Shown one piece after another: positions 5,678-13,495 of a stretch of 17,342 nucleotides of DNA. The stretch is from Phascolarctobacterium sp. Its GTDB lineage: Bacteria > Bacillota > Negativicutes > Acidaminococcales > Acidaminococcaceae. The stretch's first letter is position 1, and each line of letters opens with the position of its first letter. The stretch covers positions 1 to 17,342 of the forward strand of contig SFCN01000043.1 in NCBI GenBank assembly GCA_004558595.1. Reading direction: 5' to 3'. Under the pieces are notes generated by a model. It saw only the letters and a list, made by a program, of their open reading frames with translations, made no database searches and was not told the origin of the DNA. Both the position numbers and the translations under genes were made by a program.

Positions 5678-7297
5678 TTATTTAATGGTGATACGTCCCT
5701 TACCGTAGGGATTAGCATATTCAGCACCGATTTTACCATTAAGATGCTTTTGCATATACTCAATGATGGCATCCACGTCAGAAATTTCACCATCCTTCAA
5801 AATCCTGCAGCCCTTGAACATGGTATTTCCATCGCCGCCGTCCTTTAAAACGTAGGTAGTGCCGCCTACAGTATATGTTTTGTTAATATCCAAAGGCTTG
5901 CCCCCAATACGCACATCGCTAACGCGATAAATGCTGCCGATGCGATAAAAATTACCCTTTTCGTCCAACTGCACCGTGGAAGGAATCTTGCTATTAACAG
6001 TGTATTCCATGCCTGCCACCTGGAAGAAGCCACCAAATTCCTCAGGATAATGGCTAGCTCCCATTTCCAAGGCTTCCAAAATCTGTTCTCCCTTTGCTTC
6101 GACCACGGCGCACATACTACCAAAGGGGAAGGCCTCCAGCATGTCATTATAGGTAATTACACCCTGCTTGATTTCGTTACGAATGCTGCCACCGTTAACA
6201 AGCACCACATCACAGCCAAGCACAGCTTTGTAGGCATCCGTAACAAAATCAGCTAAGCTGCATTCACTATTACGCACCAAGCGTTCTCCAGTTTGGGGGT
6301 CATTACCGCGCAGCTGCACCAGTGCCTCGCCAACAGGCTGCTGCAGCAGGGGCTCGTACTTGGCTATTTCCCGGGAAATAACCTTTTGCACCTTAGCATT
6401 ATCGCCACCATCTGCTTTAATCAGGGCGCTGGTAATTTTGCCATCCGTGCCAATCACAATCTGGCCCACTGTCTTAAGCTTAGTGCCTGTTTGGGCAATG
6501 AGCACATCCTTGCCCACGTAATTCTTCACGTGCTTACCCTGAATTATTTCGTGGGAATGACCATCGATAATAGCATCCACACCGCGGGTATTAGCAGCCA
6601 CGTTTTCACAATTCCAGTATTCAATAGAGCCGTTAAGACCTAAATGACCTACTAAAAATACATAATCCGCACCGTTCTCACGTGCAGCATTAATGGATTT
6701 TTGCAGCGCCTTATACAACTTACGCCCTGTTTCGTCCTCGTTAAATCCATAAAGATAATTTCCCTCCCCATCCTGGAAGAAGGCCGGCGTGGAGGAAATC
6801 AAGGTTCCCGGCGTTGTTGCGCCCACAAAAGCTACCTTGGTATCCCCAAACTGCAGCATTTTATAGGCAGGTAGGGCTAGCTTCTTGGTGCGCAAGTCCT
6901 CAAAGTTAGCACTGTAATATCCGGACTTGAGCTTTTTATTAAGCTGCCAAAAGCGCTCCATGCCATAATCAAATTCGTGATTGCCGGGAATAGCAAAATC
7001 ATAGCCTGCCGCATTCAGCATATTAATCACGGCCTCACCCTTAGAAAGTTTGCCAATAGGTGCTCCCTGCACCGCGTCGCCCGCGTCTACCAAGGCCACA
7101 TAAGGTGTTTTTTGCAGTGCATTCTGCTTCATTTGGGCTACTGTGGCCAGTCCTAGATTATCGTTGACGCCACAATGCATGTCGTTCGTATGCAGAATCA
7201 CAATTTCCTTATCCGCAGCCCAAGCATAAAGCGGTGCTGCCATAGTCAGGCCCACAGCTAAGCAGGCAAGTAAAGCCTTTTTCCATTGCTTTTGCAT
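5678..7297 (-). CDS. Exported bifunctional metallophosphatase / 5'-nucleotidase
   Basis: A 539-residue protein with a signal peptide (about 1-28, ending LYAWAA). Residues about 30-290 are a calcineurin-like metallophosphoesterase domain with all metal-site motifs: HTNDMH (36-41), DAGD (71-74), GNHEFDYG (105-112), GHLG (217-220) and DGHSHE (245-250). The C-terminal half is the 5'-nucleotidase substrate domain, with VNGGSIRNEI, PFGSMCAVVE and GGDGNTMF. The length is normal for UshA/YfkN-type enzymes. It should release nucleosides and phosphate from extracellular nucleotides; 2',3'-cyclic nucleotides or UDP-sugars are possible substrates. No cell-wall sorting signal or C-terminal anchor is seen. 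AAGGAGGG lies just before the ATG. The gene is monocistronic, flanked by terminators on both sides, and carries an exact Noc-binding palindrome at 6365-6380. Confidence 0.9.
   Translation of the reverse strand: MQKQWKKALLACLAVGLTMAAPLYAWAADKEIVILHTNDMHCGVNDNLGLATVAQMKQNALQKTPYVALVDAGDAVQGAPIGKLSKGEAVINMLNAAGYDFAIPGNHEFDYGMERFWQLNKKLKSGYYSANFEDLRTKKLALPAYKMLQFGDTKVAFVGATTPGTLISSTPAFFQDGEGNYLYGFNEDETGRKLYKALQKSINAARENGADYVFLVGHLGLNGSIEYWNCENVAANTRGVDAIIDGHSHEIIQGKHVKNYVGKDVLIAQTGTKLKTVGQIVIGTDGKITSALIKADGGDNAKVQKVISREIAKYEPLLQQPVGEALVQLRGNDPQTGERLVRNSECSLADFVTDAYKAVLGCDVVLVNGGSIRNEIKQGVITYNDMLEAFPFGSMCAVVEAKGEQILEALEMGASHYPEEFGGFFQVAGMEYTVNSKIPSTVQLDEKGNFYRIGSIYRVSDVRIGGKPLDINKTYTVGGTTYVLKDGGDGNTMFKGCRILKDGEISDVDAIIEYMQKHLNGKIGAEYANPYGKGRITIK
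6365..6380. promoter_or_regulatory. Noc-binding site (NBS), exact 16-bp palindrome
   Basis: TATTTCCCGGGAAATA lies inside the 5'-nucleotidase gene (codons for I-S-R-E-I). It is identical to the Noc-binding sequence known from B. subtilis, the perfect palindrome ATTTCCCGGGAAAT with T and A flanks. The noc gene is 1.1 kb away. Function as a Noc nucleation site is inferred from identity. Confidence 0.8.
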
Positions 7298-7461
7298 AAG
7301 CTCCCTCCTTACAGATACGCCTAATATAATACTTACTCTAATAATCCACTTCCTGAAAAGCCGTTGCCAGCCTTGCTATATATCTTCTAAAAAATAACAA
7401 TTATAAAAATAGCTGCTAAGATATTCTTCTCTGGCTTGATTATAGCAAAAATATAGCAAAA

Positions 7462-7497
7462 AATCCCCACCCCAATACAGAATTTGGGGTGGGGATT
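7462..7497 (-). terminator. Intrinsic terminator of the noc-end of the cluster
   Basis: A perfect 14-bp stem (AATCCCCACCCCAA at 7462-7475 with its complement at 7484-7497) and an 8-base loop. On the minus strand the stem is followed by TTTTTTGC, so it terminates transcription coming from noc, 9 bases past its stop codon. Confidence 0.93.
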
Positions 7498-7505
7498 AAA
7501 ATTTT

Positions 7506-8384
7506 TTAGAATAAAGGCTTGCTATTGCCTCCCTTAGGCTTCTTTTGATTCTTGATACGCAGGGACACGATAACCTCGTCCCCCTCGATAGTCTGCTCCA
7601 TATTACAGGGAATACCCACATCCTTAATGGCGTTGACTACCTGCTTAATGCTGTTTAGGTAAATGCGTACATCGTTCACGATAACTAAGCGTTTCTTCTT
7701 TTCCTGCTGCTTATCGGCAATGAGCTTGGCGATGTACTCATCGGTCTGACGCACGCTGTAGCCACGCTGGATAATCACCTGCAGAGCCTCCATACGCTTG
7801 GCATCATCATCCAGCTTGAGCAGCGCTCTAGCATGACGCTCGCTGAGCTCCTTTTCTACCAACAGCTTACGAATCTCCCCGGACAAACGCAAAAGACGCA
7901 GCTTGTTGGCGATGGTGGACTGCTTCTTGCCCACCCTGGCAGCCATAGCCTCCTGAGTCAGGTGGAACTGGTCCATGAGCTGCTCATAGCCCTCAGCCTC
8001 CTCTAGGAAATGCAAATCCTCACGCTGCAAGTTTTCGATTAACGCGATTTCCGCGATTTGCTGGGAGCTATACTCGCTAATGATTACAGGCACCTCGGTC
8101 AGCTTGGCCATACGGCTGGCCCGCAGACGACGCTCGCCTGCGATCAATAGATAGCGACCATCCTCCGCCGGAGCCACCAAAAGGGGCTGCAGCACGCCGT
8201 ATTGGGCAATGGAGCTGGCCAAATCGGCAAGAGCTTCATCATCAAAGGTTTTACGGGGCTGGTAGGGATTGGGAAAAATTTGCTCAATACCCACCTTGAC
8301 TACTTTTACTTCATTGACAGCCTTGGTTTCTCCCAAAGCGCCAAAATCTGTATCCAATACAGAAAAGCCATCATCTACAATCAT
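7506..8384 (-). CDS. noc: Nucleoid occlusion protein Noc (ParB family)
   Basis: A 292-residue ParB/Noc CTPase-type DNA-binding protein that protects the nucleoid from division. It shows the ParB N-terminal domain (IFPNPYQPRKTF), the nucleotide-binding box GERRLRAS (83-90), ENLQRED (117-123), a helix-turn-helix (about 143-165) and a C-terminal dimerisation segment (about 236-278) resembling Noc rather than Spo0J. At the four positions known to separate Noc from ParB specificity it has Q155, K161, R166 and R183; Noc has Q, K, K, R and ParB R, T, A, G, so this reads as Noc. The frame opens at 8390, but that ATG directly abuts the GAGGGGG site; the second ATG (8384) has proper spacing. The first residues are acidic and show no clear amphipathic membrane helix as in B. 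subtilis Noc. It lies 15 bases after rsmG. No parA is seen. Confidence 0.9.
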   Translation of the reverse strand: MIVDDGFSVLDTDFGALGETKAVNEVKVVKVGIEQIFPNPYQPRKTFDDEALADLASSIAQYGVLQPLLVAPAEDGRYLLIAGERRLRASRMAKLTEVPVIISEYSSQQIAEIALIENLQREDLHFLEEAEGYEQLMDQFHLTQEAMAARVGKKQSTIANKLRLLRLSGEIRKLLVEKELSERHARALLKLDDDAKRMEALQVIIQRGYSVRQTDEYIAKLIADKQQEKKKRLVIVNDVRIYLNSIKQVVNAIKDVGIPCNMEQTIEGDEVIVSLRIKNQKKPKGGNSKPLF

Positions 8385-8399
8385 CTTCATCCCCCTCGT

Positions 8400-9137
8400 C
8401 TATTTGCTGCCCAAGGGCTGCTTTTCCGGCGTACCCGCCTTACGGGGGTACTGGGCCGGGGTGGTTTTCGTTTTGCTAATCCTGATTATGGCCCGTCCGT
8501 CATCAAGTCCCGGTAATTTCACAGGCTCGGCGCTCATAATTTTACCGCCGAGAATGCGCACTGCCTCGGTACCCTCCTCGATTTCCTCAGCATATTTGCT
8601 GCCCTTTAAGGCGATAAAGCGTCCACCCTTTTTCACTAAAGGCAAGCAGTACTCTGCCAAAACGCTCAGACGAGCCACCGCACGAGCCGTTACTATATCA
8701 TATTTTTCGCGATGCTTACTGTTTTTTCCTGCATCCTCCGCCCGCAAATGCTCGCAGCGGATGTATTTTAAGCCCAAGGTATCGATTACCTGCTGTAAAA
8801 ACTTCAAACGCTTGCCCAAGGAATCGATAAGAGTAACCTTCAGCTCAGGGCAGTAGATCTTTAAGGGCACGCCGGGAAAGCCTGCGCCCGTGCCCACATC
8901 GGCCAAGGTTTTACCGGCCATATCCTCATCATAGGCCAGCAGGCTATCAATCATATGCTTTACAGCAACCTCCTCAGGCTCCGTAATAGCCGTTAAGTTC
9001 ATCACCTTATTGGTCTCTACTAAAAGCTCGTAGTATTGGGTAAATTGCTCTAGCTGCTGCTCCGTAAAGCTTAAGCCTGCTTCAGCGCCACGGCTCAATA
9101 AGATCGTAGCAAAGCTTTGCTTAGCATCATTACTCAT
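8400..9137 (-). CDS. rsmG: 16S rRNA (guanine527-N7)-methyltransferase RsmG
   Basis: A 245-residue class I methyltransferase that uses S-adenosylmethionine to methylate N7 of G527 in the 530 loop of 16S rRNA; loss gives low-level streptomycin resistance in other bacteria. Characteristic motifs are NLTAI (47-51), H61-M-I-D-S-L, the SAM-binding loop DVGTGAGFPG (80-89), LIDSLGKRLKFL and VTARAVA (149-155). The length is normal; the C-terminal 20 residues are a basic, Pro-rich extension (TTPAQYPRKAGTPEKQPLG). The ATG overlaps the mnmG stop codon in an ATGA arrangement, so translation is coupled. The gene was formerly called gidB. Confidence 0.97.
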   Translation of the reverse strand: MSNDAKQSFATILLSRGAEAGLSFTEQQLEQFTQYYELLVETNKVMNLTAITEPEEVAVKHMIDSLLAYDEDMAGKTLADVGTGAGFPGVPLKIYCPELKVTLIDSLGKRLKFLQQVIDTLGLKYIRCEHLRAEDAGKNSKHREKYDIVTARAVARLSVLAEYCLPLVKKGGRFIALKGSKYAEEIEEGTEAVRILGGKIMSAEPVKLPGLDDGRAIIRISKTKTTPAQYPRKAGTPEKQPLGSK

Positions 9138-11017
9138 TCGCCCTGCTCCTTCCTACGCCTTAGCTCCAAGGCGATCATCAGCACGCTGATATCCGCCGGG
9201 GATACGCCGCTAATGCGGGAGGCTTGGCCGATATTAGTTGGCCGCACCTTATCCAGCTTCTCCGCCGCTTCGCTGGACAGCTCCTTAATAGCATGGTAGT
9301 CCATATCCTCAGGGAGACGCTTATTTTCCAGCTTCATAAAGCGCTCCACCTCCTGGCGCTGCTTAGCGATATAACCCTCGTATTTAGCAAAAATCTCCGT
9401 TTGCTCCGCCACCTGTTCGCTGAGCTCCGGCAGAGCAAAGGCTACCTGTAGCTTAGCATAGGTAATCTCCTTGCGACGCAGCAGATCCAGCATATTGGTG
9501 CCCGTGCGCAGGGGTGTACTGCCCATGGCCAGCAGCTTGGCATTATTCTCTTCGCTGGGAGCAAGGTTCAGCTTGCCAATGTCGCTAATGGCCCGCTCGA
9601 TGGCGCTGCGTTTATTGGTAAAGCTAGCATAACGAGCATCATCCACTAGGCCAATTTGGCGACCCTTTTCCGTCAAGCGTAAATCAGCGTTGTCCTGACG
9701 CAGGAGCAAACGATATTCCGCTCTCGAGGTCATCATGCGATAGGGCTCATTCGTCCCCTTCGTAACCAAATCATCTATCAAAACACCAATATAGGCTTCG
9801 TCACGGCGTAGAACCAAGGGCTCCTTACCCTGAATCTTCATCATGGCATTAATACCTGCCATCAAACCCTGAGCTGCCGCCTCCTCATAGCCGCTGGTGC
9901 CATTGGACTGACCTGCGCTAAACAGACCTCTGATTTCCTTATGCTCCAAGGAATACTTCAGCTGCAGGGGATTTAAGCAATCATAATCGATGGCATAACC
10001 AGCACGCATCATTTTGCAATGCTCTAAGCCCGGAATAGTTTGCATAAATTGCAACTGCACATGAGCAGGCAAGGAGGAGCTCATACCCTGCACATACATT
10101 TCGTTAGTGCTACGTCCCTCAGGCTCAATAAAAAGCTGATGCCGGTCCTTATTGGCGAAGCGTACAATCTTGGACTCAATGGAGGGGCAGTAGCGAGGGC
10201 CAACACCCTCGATCATACCATTGAACATACCGGACAAATGGAGATTAGCACGAATAATCTTATGGGTTTCCTCGTTGGTATAGGTCAAATAACAGGGCAC
10301 CTGCTCCCTCGTCTTAATCTCGCTCATGAAGGAAAAATTGCGAACCTCGCTGTCGCCGTACTGGGGCTCCATTTTGCTGTAATCCAAGCTACGAGCGTCA
10401 ATACGAGCAGGGGTACCCGTTTTAAAGCGCATTAGCTCCACACCATGCTCTAAAAGGGAAGCGGACAGCTTTTGCGCGCTACGCAGACCGTTAGGCCCGC
10501 ACTCATAATTAACCTGACCATAAACAATGCGACCTCTTAGGTAGGTGCCGGTGGCCAAAATAACGCACTTAGCCTCGAAAACCTCGCCTGTTTCCGCTTC
10601 CACGCCCACTACCTGACCATGCTCCACCAGCAGCTTATCGATCATCAGCTGCTTCAGCTCTAGATTTTCCTGCTCCTCCACGATTTTTTTCATGAGGGTG
10701 TGGTAGTAGGGCTTATCCTCCTGTCCACGCAAAGCGTGGACAGCATAGCCTTTGCCTGTGTTCAAAAGCCGCATTTGGATGCAGGCCAAATCGGCGCTCA
10801 GGCCCATTTGGCCGCCCAATGCGTCCAGCTCCCGCACCAAATGCCCCTTGGCAGGGCCACCGATGGAGGGATTGCAGGGCATCAAAGCCACATTGTCAAG
10901 GGACAAGGTGGCCAGCAATGTCTTACCGCCCAGCCGTGCGGCTGCCAGAGCAGCCTCCACGCCGGCATGACCTGCACCTACCACTATAACGTCAAAGGAA
11001 TCCGTAATATAACTCAT
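9134..11017 (-). CDS. mnmG: tRNA uridine-34 5-carboxymethylaminomethyl modification enzyme MnmG
   Basis: A 627-residue FAD enzyme, the normal family length. With MnmE it installs the (carboxymethyl)aminomethyl group on C5 of the wobble uridine in tRNAs that read NNA/NNG codons. Visible features are the FAD-binding GAGHAG (14-19), the signature CNPSIGGPAKGHLVREL (48-64), a second nucleotide-binding stretch VILATGTYLRGRI, GPRYCPSIESKIVRF, and the C-terminal IGQASRISGVSPADISVL that contacts tRNA/MnmE. One deviation: the usual KGPAVRALRAQ stretch reads KGYAVHALRGQ (89-99), with Tyr in place of a normally conserved Pro; this coincides with a perfect DNA inverted repeat (10721-10743). It follows mnmE by 82 bases and overlaps rsmG by 4. 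The former name is gidA. Confidence 0.97.
   Translation of the reverse strand: MSYITDSFDVIVVGAGHAGVEAALAAARLGGKTLLATLSLDNVALMPCNPSIGGPAKGHLVRELDALGGQMGLSADLACIQMRLLNTGKGYAVHALRGQEDKPYYHTLMKKIVEEQENLELKQLMIDKLLVEHGQVVGVEAETGEVFEAKCVILATGTYLRGRIVYGQVNYECGPNGLRSAQKLSASLLEHGVELMRFKTGTPARIDARSLDYSKMEPQYGDSEVRNFSFMSEIKTREQVPCYLTYTNEETHKIIRANLHLSGMFNGMIEGVGPRYCPSIESKIVRFANKDRHQLFIEPEGRSTNEMYVQGMSSSLPAHVQLQFMQTIPGLEHCKMMRAGYAIDYDCLNPLQLKYSLEHKEIRGLFSAGQSNGTSGYEEAAAQGLMAGINAMMKIQGKEPLVLRRDEAYIGVLIDDLVTKGTNEPYRMMTSRAEYRLLLRQDNADLRLTEKGRQIGLVDDARYASFTNKRSAIERAISDIGKLNLAPSEENNAKLLAMGSTPLRTGTNMLDLLRRKEITYAKLQVAFALPELSEQVAEQTEIFAKYEGYIAKQRQEVERFMKLENKRLPEDMDYHAIKELSSEAAEKLDKVRPTNIGQASRISGVSPADISVLMIALELRRRKEQGE
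10721..10743. repeat. Perfect 10-bp inverted repeat inside mnmG
   Basis: CTGTCCACGC (10721-10730) and GCGTGGACAG (10734-10743) are perfect complements with a 3-base loop (AAA). They lie in coding sequence, exactly where the protein departs from the usual MnmG motif. No T-tract follows, so it is not a terminator. Confidence 0.8.
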
Positions 11018-11099
11018 AGCTACTTCTCTTTCATCTAATTCAAAATATCAAAGCTCTACCACTTGCTACCGCAAGCAGTAGTAAACCCTATTTACCGCT

Positions 11100-12479
11100 T
11101 TATTTACCGATGCAGAAGCGGGAGAAAATCTCGTTGATAATCTCGTCCTGCACCGTATCGCCGGTAATTTCGCCTAGTAAATCAATGGCGGTACGCACAT
11201 CGATTTCAATGCAGTCATAGGGAAGCATGGCTGCCGCAGCCTGAGAGGCATCCTCCAGGGATTGGCGTGCATCTCTCAGCAAACGCTCTTGCCGAGCGTT
11301 TTGCACATAAGCCCCATCGCTCAGAGCTCCCTCGCTGCCGTAGACATAATCCTTCAGCCAAGCACTGAAGGCTTCCACGCCGGTTAAGGTTTTAGCGGAC
11401 AATGTCATGACCTTGTCCTGACCAAAACGCTCCTTGAGCTTCTCTAAATCCACCGCCAAGCCCAAATCGCTCTTATTGACGATAATCACGCAGGGCTTGC
11501 CGCTGGCAGCGGCAAGGATGGCTTCGTCCTCGGCAGTGAGTCCCTCACTGCCGTCCACCACGCAGATCACCAGCTCCGCGTCCTGCAAAAGCTGGCGGCT
11601 TTTTTCTACGCCGATTTTCTCTACGAAATCCTCCGTACTGCGAATACCAGCCGTATCCGCCAAGACTAGGGGCACGCCATCTAAGAGCAGCTGCTCCTCG
11701 ATGACATCCCTGGTAGTACCTGCGTACTGGGAAACGATAGCTCTTTCCTCCTTCAAGAGAGCGTTGAGCAAGCTGGACTTGCCCACATTAGGCTTGCCCA
11801 CAATGGCAGTACGCAGACCCTCCCGCAAAATCTTGCCCGTATGGGCATGGGCCAAGAGACTATCTATGGCGTCATTGCAGGAAGCGATGCTTTCCTGCAC
11901 GCGGCCATAGGTCACGTCCTCGATATCCTCCTCAGGATAATCGATAACTGCCTCCAGATTAACCACCACATCCACGAGAGCACTACGCAAGCCCCGCAGC
12001 TCCTTGGCCAATTGGCCCTGCTGCTGGCGTGCCGCCAGCTTCAGGCTGGCCTCGCTGCGGGAGCGGATAATATCCATGACCGCTTCCGCCTGTGTTAAAT
12101 CGATACGTCCGTTTAAAAAGGCACGCTTGGTGAATTCGCCCGCCTCCGCCGGTCTCGCTCCGGCGGCATAGGTCAGCTGTAAAATCTTCTTTAAGGATTG
12201 CAGGCCCCCATGGCACTGGATTTCCACCACATCCTCCGCCGTGTAGGAGCGAGGTCCCTGCATAAAGACGGCCAAAACCTCGTCCACCAAGCTGCCGTCC
12301 TGATCATAAACATGGCCATAGACCATGGTATTGGGCTTATACTCCGCCAATTTCTTGCCGGAGGCCGCCTTAAAGAGCGTCTCACCTACGGCCAAGGCCT
12401 GTTCGCCGCTAATACGCACAATGCCTACGGCACCCTCTCCTAGGGCAGTAATAACGGCACTGATTGTTTCCTCTGCCAT
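11100..12479 (-). CDS. mnmE: tRNA modification GTPase MnmE
   Basis: A 459-residue protein, the normal length. The N-terminal folate-binding domain (about 1-120) carries AVGIVRISG and EIQCHGG. A helical domain is interrupted by a Ras-like GTPase domain (about 220-380) with GKPNVGKSS (228-236, P-loop), GTTRD (255-259), DTAG (275-278) and NKSD (335-338). The chain ends in FCIGK, whose Cys is the conserved residue of the C-terminal motif. MnmE dimerises through potassium-dependent G domains and works with MnmG on the tRNA wobble uridine. The ATG at 12479 has a strong AAGGAGGG site. A terminator-like hairpin (12511-12540) lies just upstream, so transcription may partly restart or be attenuated here. 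Confidence 0.97.
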   Translation of the reverse strand: MAEETISAVITALGEGAVGIVRISGEQALAVGETLFKAASGKKLAEYKPNTMVYGHVYDQDGSLVDEVLAVFMQGPRSYTAEDVVEIQCHGGLQSLKKILQLTYAAGARPAEAGEFTKRAFLNGRIDLTQAEAVMDIIRSRSEASLKLAARQQQGQLAKELRGLRSALVDVVVNLEAVIDYPEEDIEDVTYGRVQESIASCNDAIDSLLAHAHTGKILREGLRTAIVGKPNVGKSSLLNALLKEERAIVSQYAGTTRDVIEEQLLLDGVPLVLADTAGIRSTEDFVEKIGVEKSRQLLQDAELVICVVDGSEGLTAEDEAILAAASGKPCVIIVNKSDLGLAVDLEKLKERFGQDKVMTLSAKTLTGVEAFSAWLKDYVYGSEGALSDGAYVQNARQERLLRDARQSLEDASQAAAAMLPYDCIEIDVRTAIDLLGEITGDTVQDEIINEIFSRFCIGK

Positions 12480-12510
12480 GTGTGCCCTCCTTCCTGTGTT
12501 TAGAATAAAA

Positions 12511-12540
12511 TATAACCCAGTAATTTACTACTGGGTTATA
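12511..12540 (-). terminator. Intrinsic terminator or attenuator between khpB and mnmE
   Basis: A perfect 12-bp stem (TATAACCCAGTA at 12511-12522 with its complement at 12529-12540) and a 6-base loop. On the minus strand it is followed by TTTTATTCT. It lies directly after the khpB stop codon and about 30 bases before the mnmE start. The stem is A+T-rich at its base, so termination may be partial. Confidence 0.75.
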
Positions 12541-12544
12541 CATC

Positions 12545-13483
12545 TTATTTTTTCAATTCAATAACCACATGACGGTACGGATCATCGCCCTCGCTAAGGG
12601 TCGTAACCCGGCGATCGCCCTGCAAGGCCATATGGATAATCTTGCGTTCATGGGGATTCATGGGCTCCAGGGCTACACGCTCACCAGTGCGTTTTACCTT
12701 GTCAGCCAAACGATTTGCCAAGCGGGTCAAGGTCTCAATGCGGCGGTCGCGATAGTCCTCCACATCGATAATCACACGCACACGCTCGGAGCTATTCTTG
12801 TTCGCTACCAGATTGGTCAGATATTGCAGGCTGTCCAGAGTTTGGCCATGCTTGCCAATGAGGATGCCCATATCATCGCCATGGAGCTTGAAGATTACGC
12901 TACCATCATTTTTGTTGATGAATTTTTCCATAACCACATCAATCTTCATAGCATTGAAGACCTTCTGCAAAAATTCCTTCGCTGCATTAACGGATTCATC
13001 GTTCACAGCATATTTGCGAGGCTCCCGTACAGGACGCTCGCTCTTTTCGCTCTTCATGGATTCCAAGGTGGAGATGGCGGAATCAACGGCCTGCTCCTTA
13101 GCGGCAACGGCCTTCTTGCCCAGCTCCTCTGCTGCATCAGCAGCCTGCTCCTTCAGCTCATCAGCCTTCTTGGCGATATTCTTAGAAACAGTGTTAACAG
13201 CGATATTGGTTGCCTCTTTAACAGCCTTAACAGCATCAGCGGTCGCTTCACTCAAGGTTTTTTCCGGAGCAGCCTCTTCCTGAGCCTCCGCTTCTTCCTT
13301 AGCGACAGCTTCCTTCACAGTTACGCGAACCTTAGCGTCCTTGCCACCAAAGATTCCGAAGAAAGCCTTTTTGCCCTCCTCCAAAACTTCGATTTCAGCT
13401 TGGTCTGCAGTAATATTTAAAGCCTTTAACGCTTCCGCAACGGCCTCATCCACGGTCTTACCAGTTTTTTCAACAAAAGCCAT
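12545..13483 (-). CDS. khpB: RNA-binding protein KhpB/Jag
   Basis: A 312-residue protein with a Jag N-terminal domain (1-56, including KKAFFGIFGGKDAKVRV), a long Ala/Glu/Lys-rich linker (about 57-150), a type II KH domain with G209-K-H-G in GILIGKHGQTLDSLQYL, and a C-terminal R3H domain (NPHERKIIHMAL, R280-x3-H284). The family binds many RNAs with KhpA and affects cell elongation and division. The linker is longer than the usual one and has an 11-residue-like amphipathic helix pattern (KADELKEQAADAAEELGKKA). The ATG at 13483 follows AAGGAG by 8 bases; the in-frame GTG at 13492 is too close to that site. It lies 12 bases after yidC, the common pairing in Bacillota. Confidence 0.93.
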   Translation of the reverse strand: MAFVEKTGKTVDEAVAEALKALNITADQAEIEVLEEGKKAFFGIFGGKDAKVRVTVKEAVAKEEAEAQEEAAPEKTLSEATADAVKAVKEATNIAVNTVSKNIAKKADELKEQAADAAEELGKKAVAAKEQAVDSAISTLESMKSEKSERPVREPRKYAVNDESVNAAKEFLQKVFNAMKIDVVMEKFINKNDGSVIFKLHGDDMGILIGKHGQTLDSLQYLTNLVANKNSSERVRVIIDVEDYRDRRIETLTRLANRLADKVKRTGERVALEPMNPHERKIIHMALQGDRRVTTLSEGDDPYRHVVIELKK

Positions 13484-13495
13484 CCTTCTCACTCC

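Noticed and set aside
6674..6692. parS-like sequence around CACGTG in the 5'-nucleotidase gene
   Set aside because: Only about 11 of 16 positions fit TGTTTCACGTGAAACA and the arms are not symmetrical.
11063..11076. Small hairpin CTTGC-TACC-GCAAG between mnmE and mnmG
   Set aside because: Only 5 bp and no T-tract; too weak for a terminator and it may be chance.
12146..12166. CCGCCGG/CCGGCGG hairpin inside mnmE
   Set aside because: A 7-bp G+C-rich stem arising from codons for an ordinary conserved stretch (GARPAEAGE); no T-tract and no regulatory context.
12569..13420. 283-codon open frame on the plus strand opposite khpB
   Set aside because: It lies entirely antisense to a clear KhpB gene, has no ribosome binding site of note and its protein has no recognisable domain; the low number of stops comes from the Ala/Glu/Lys-rich codons of the linker.
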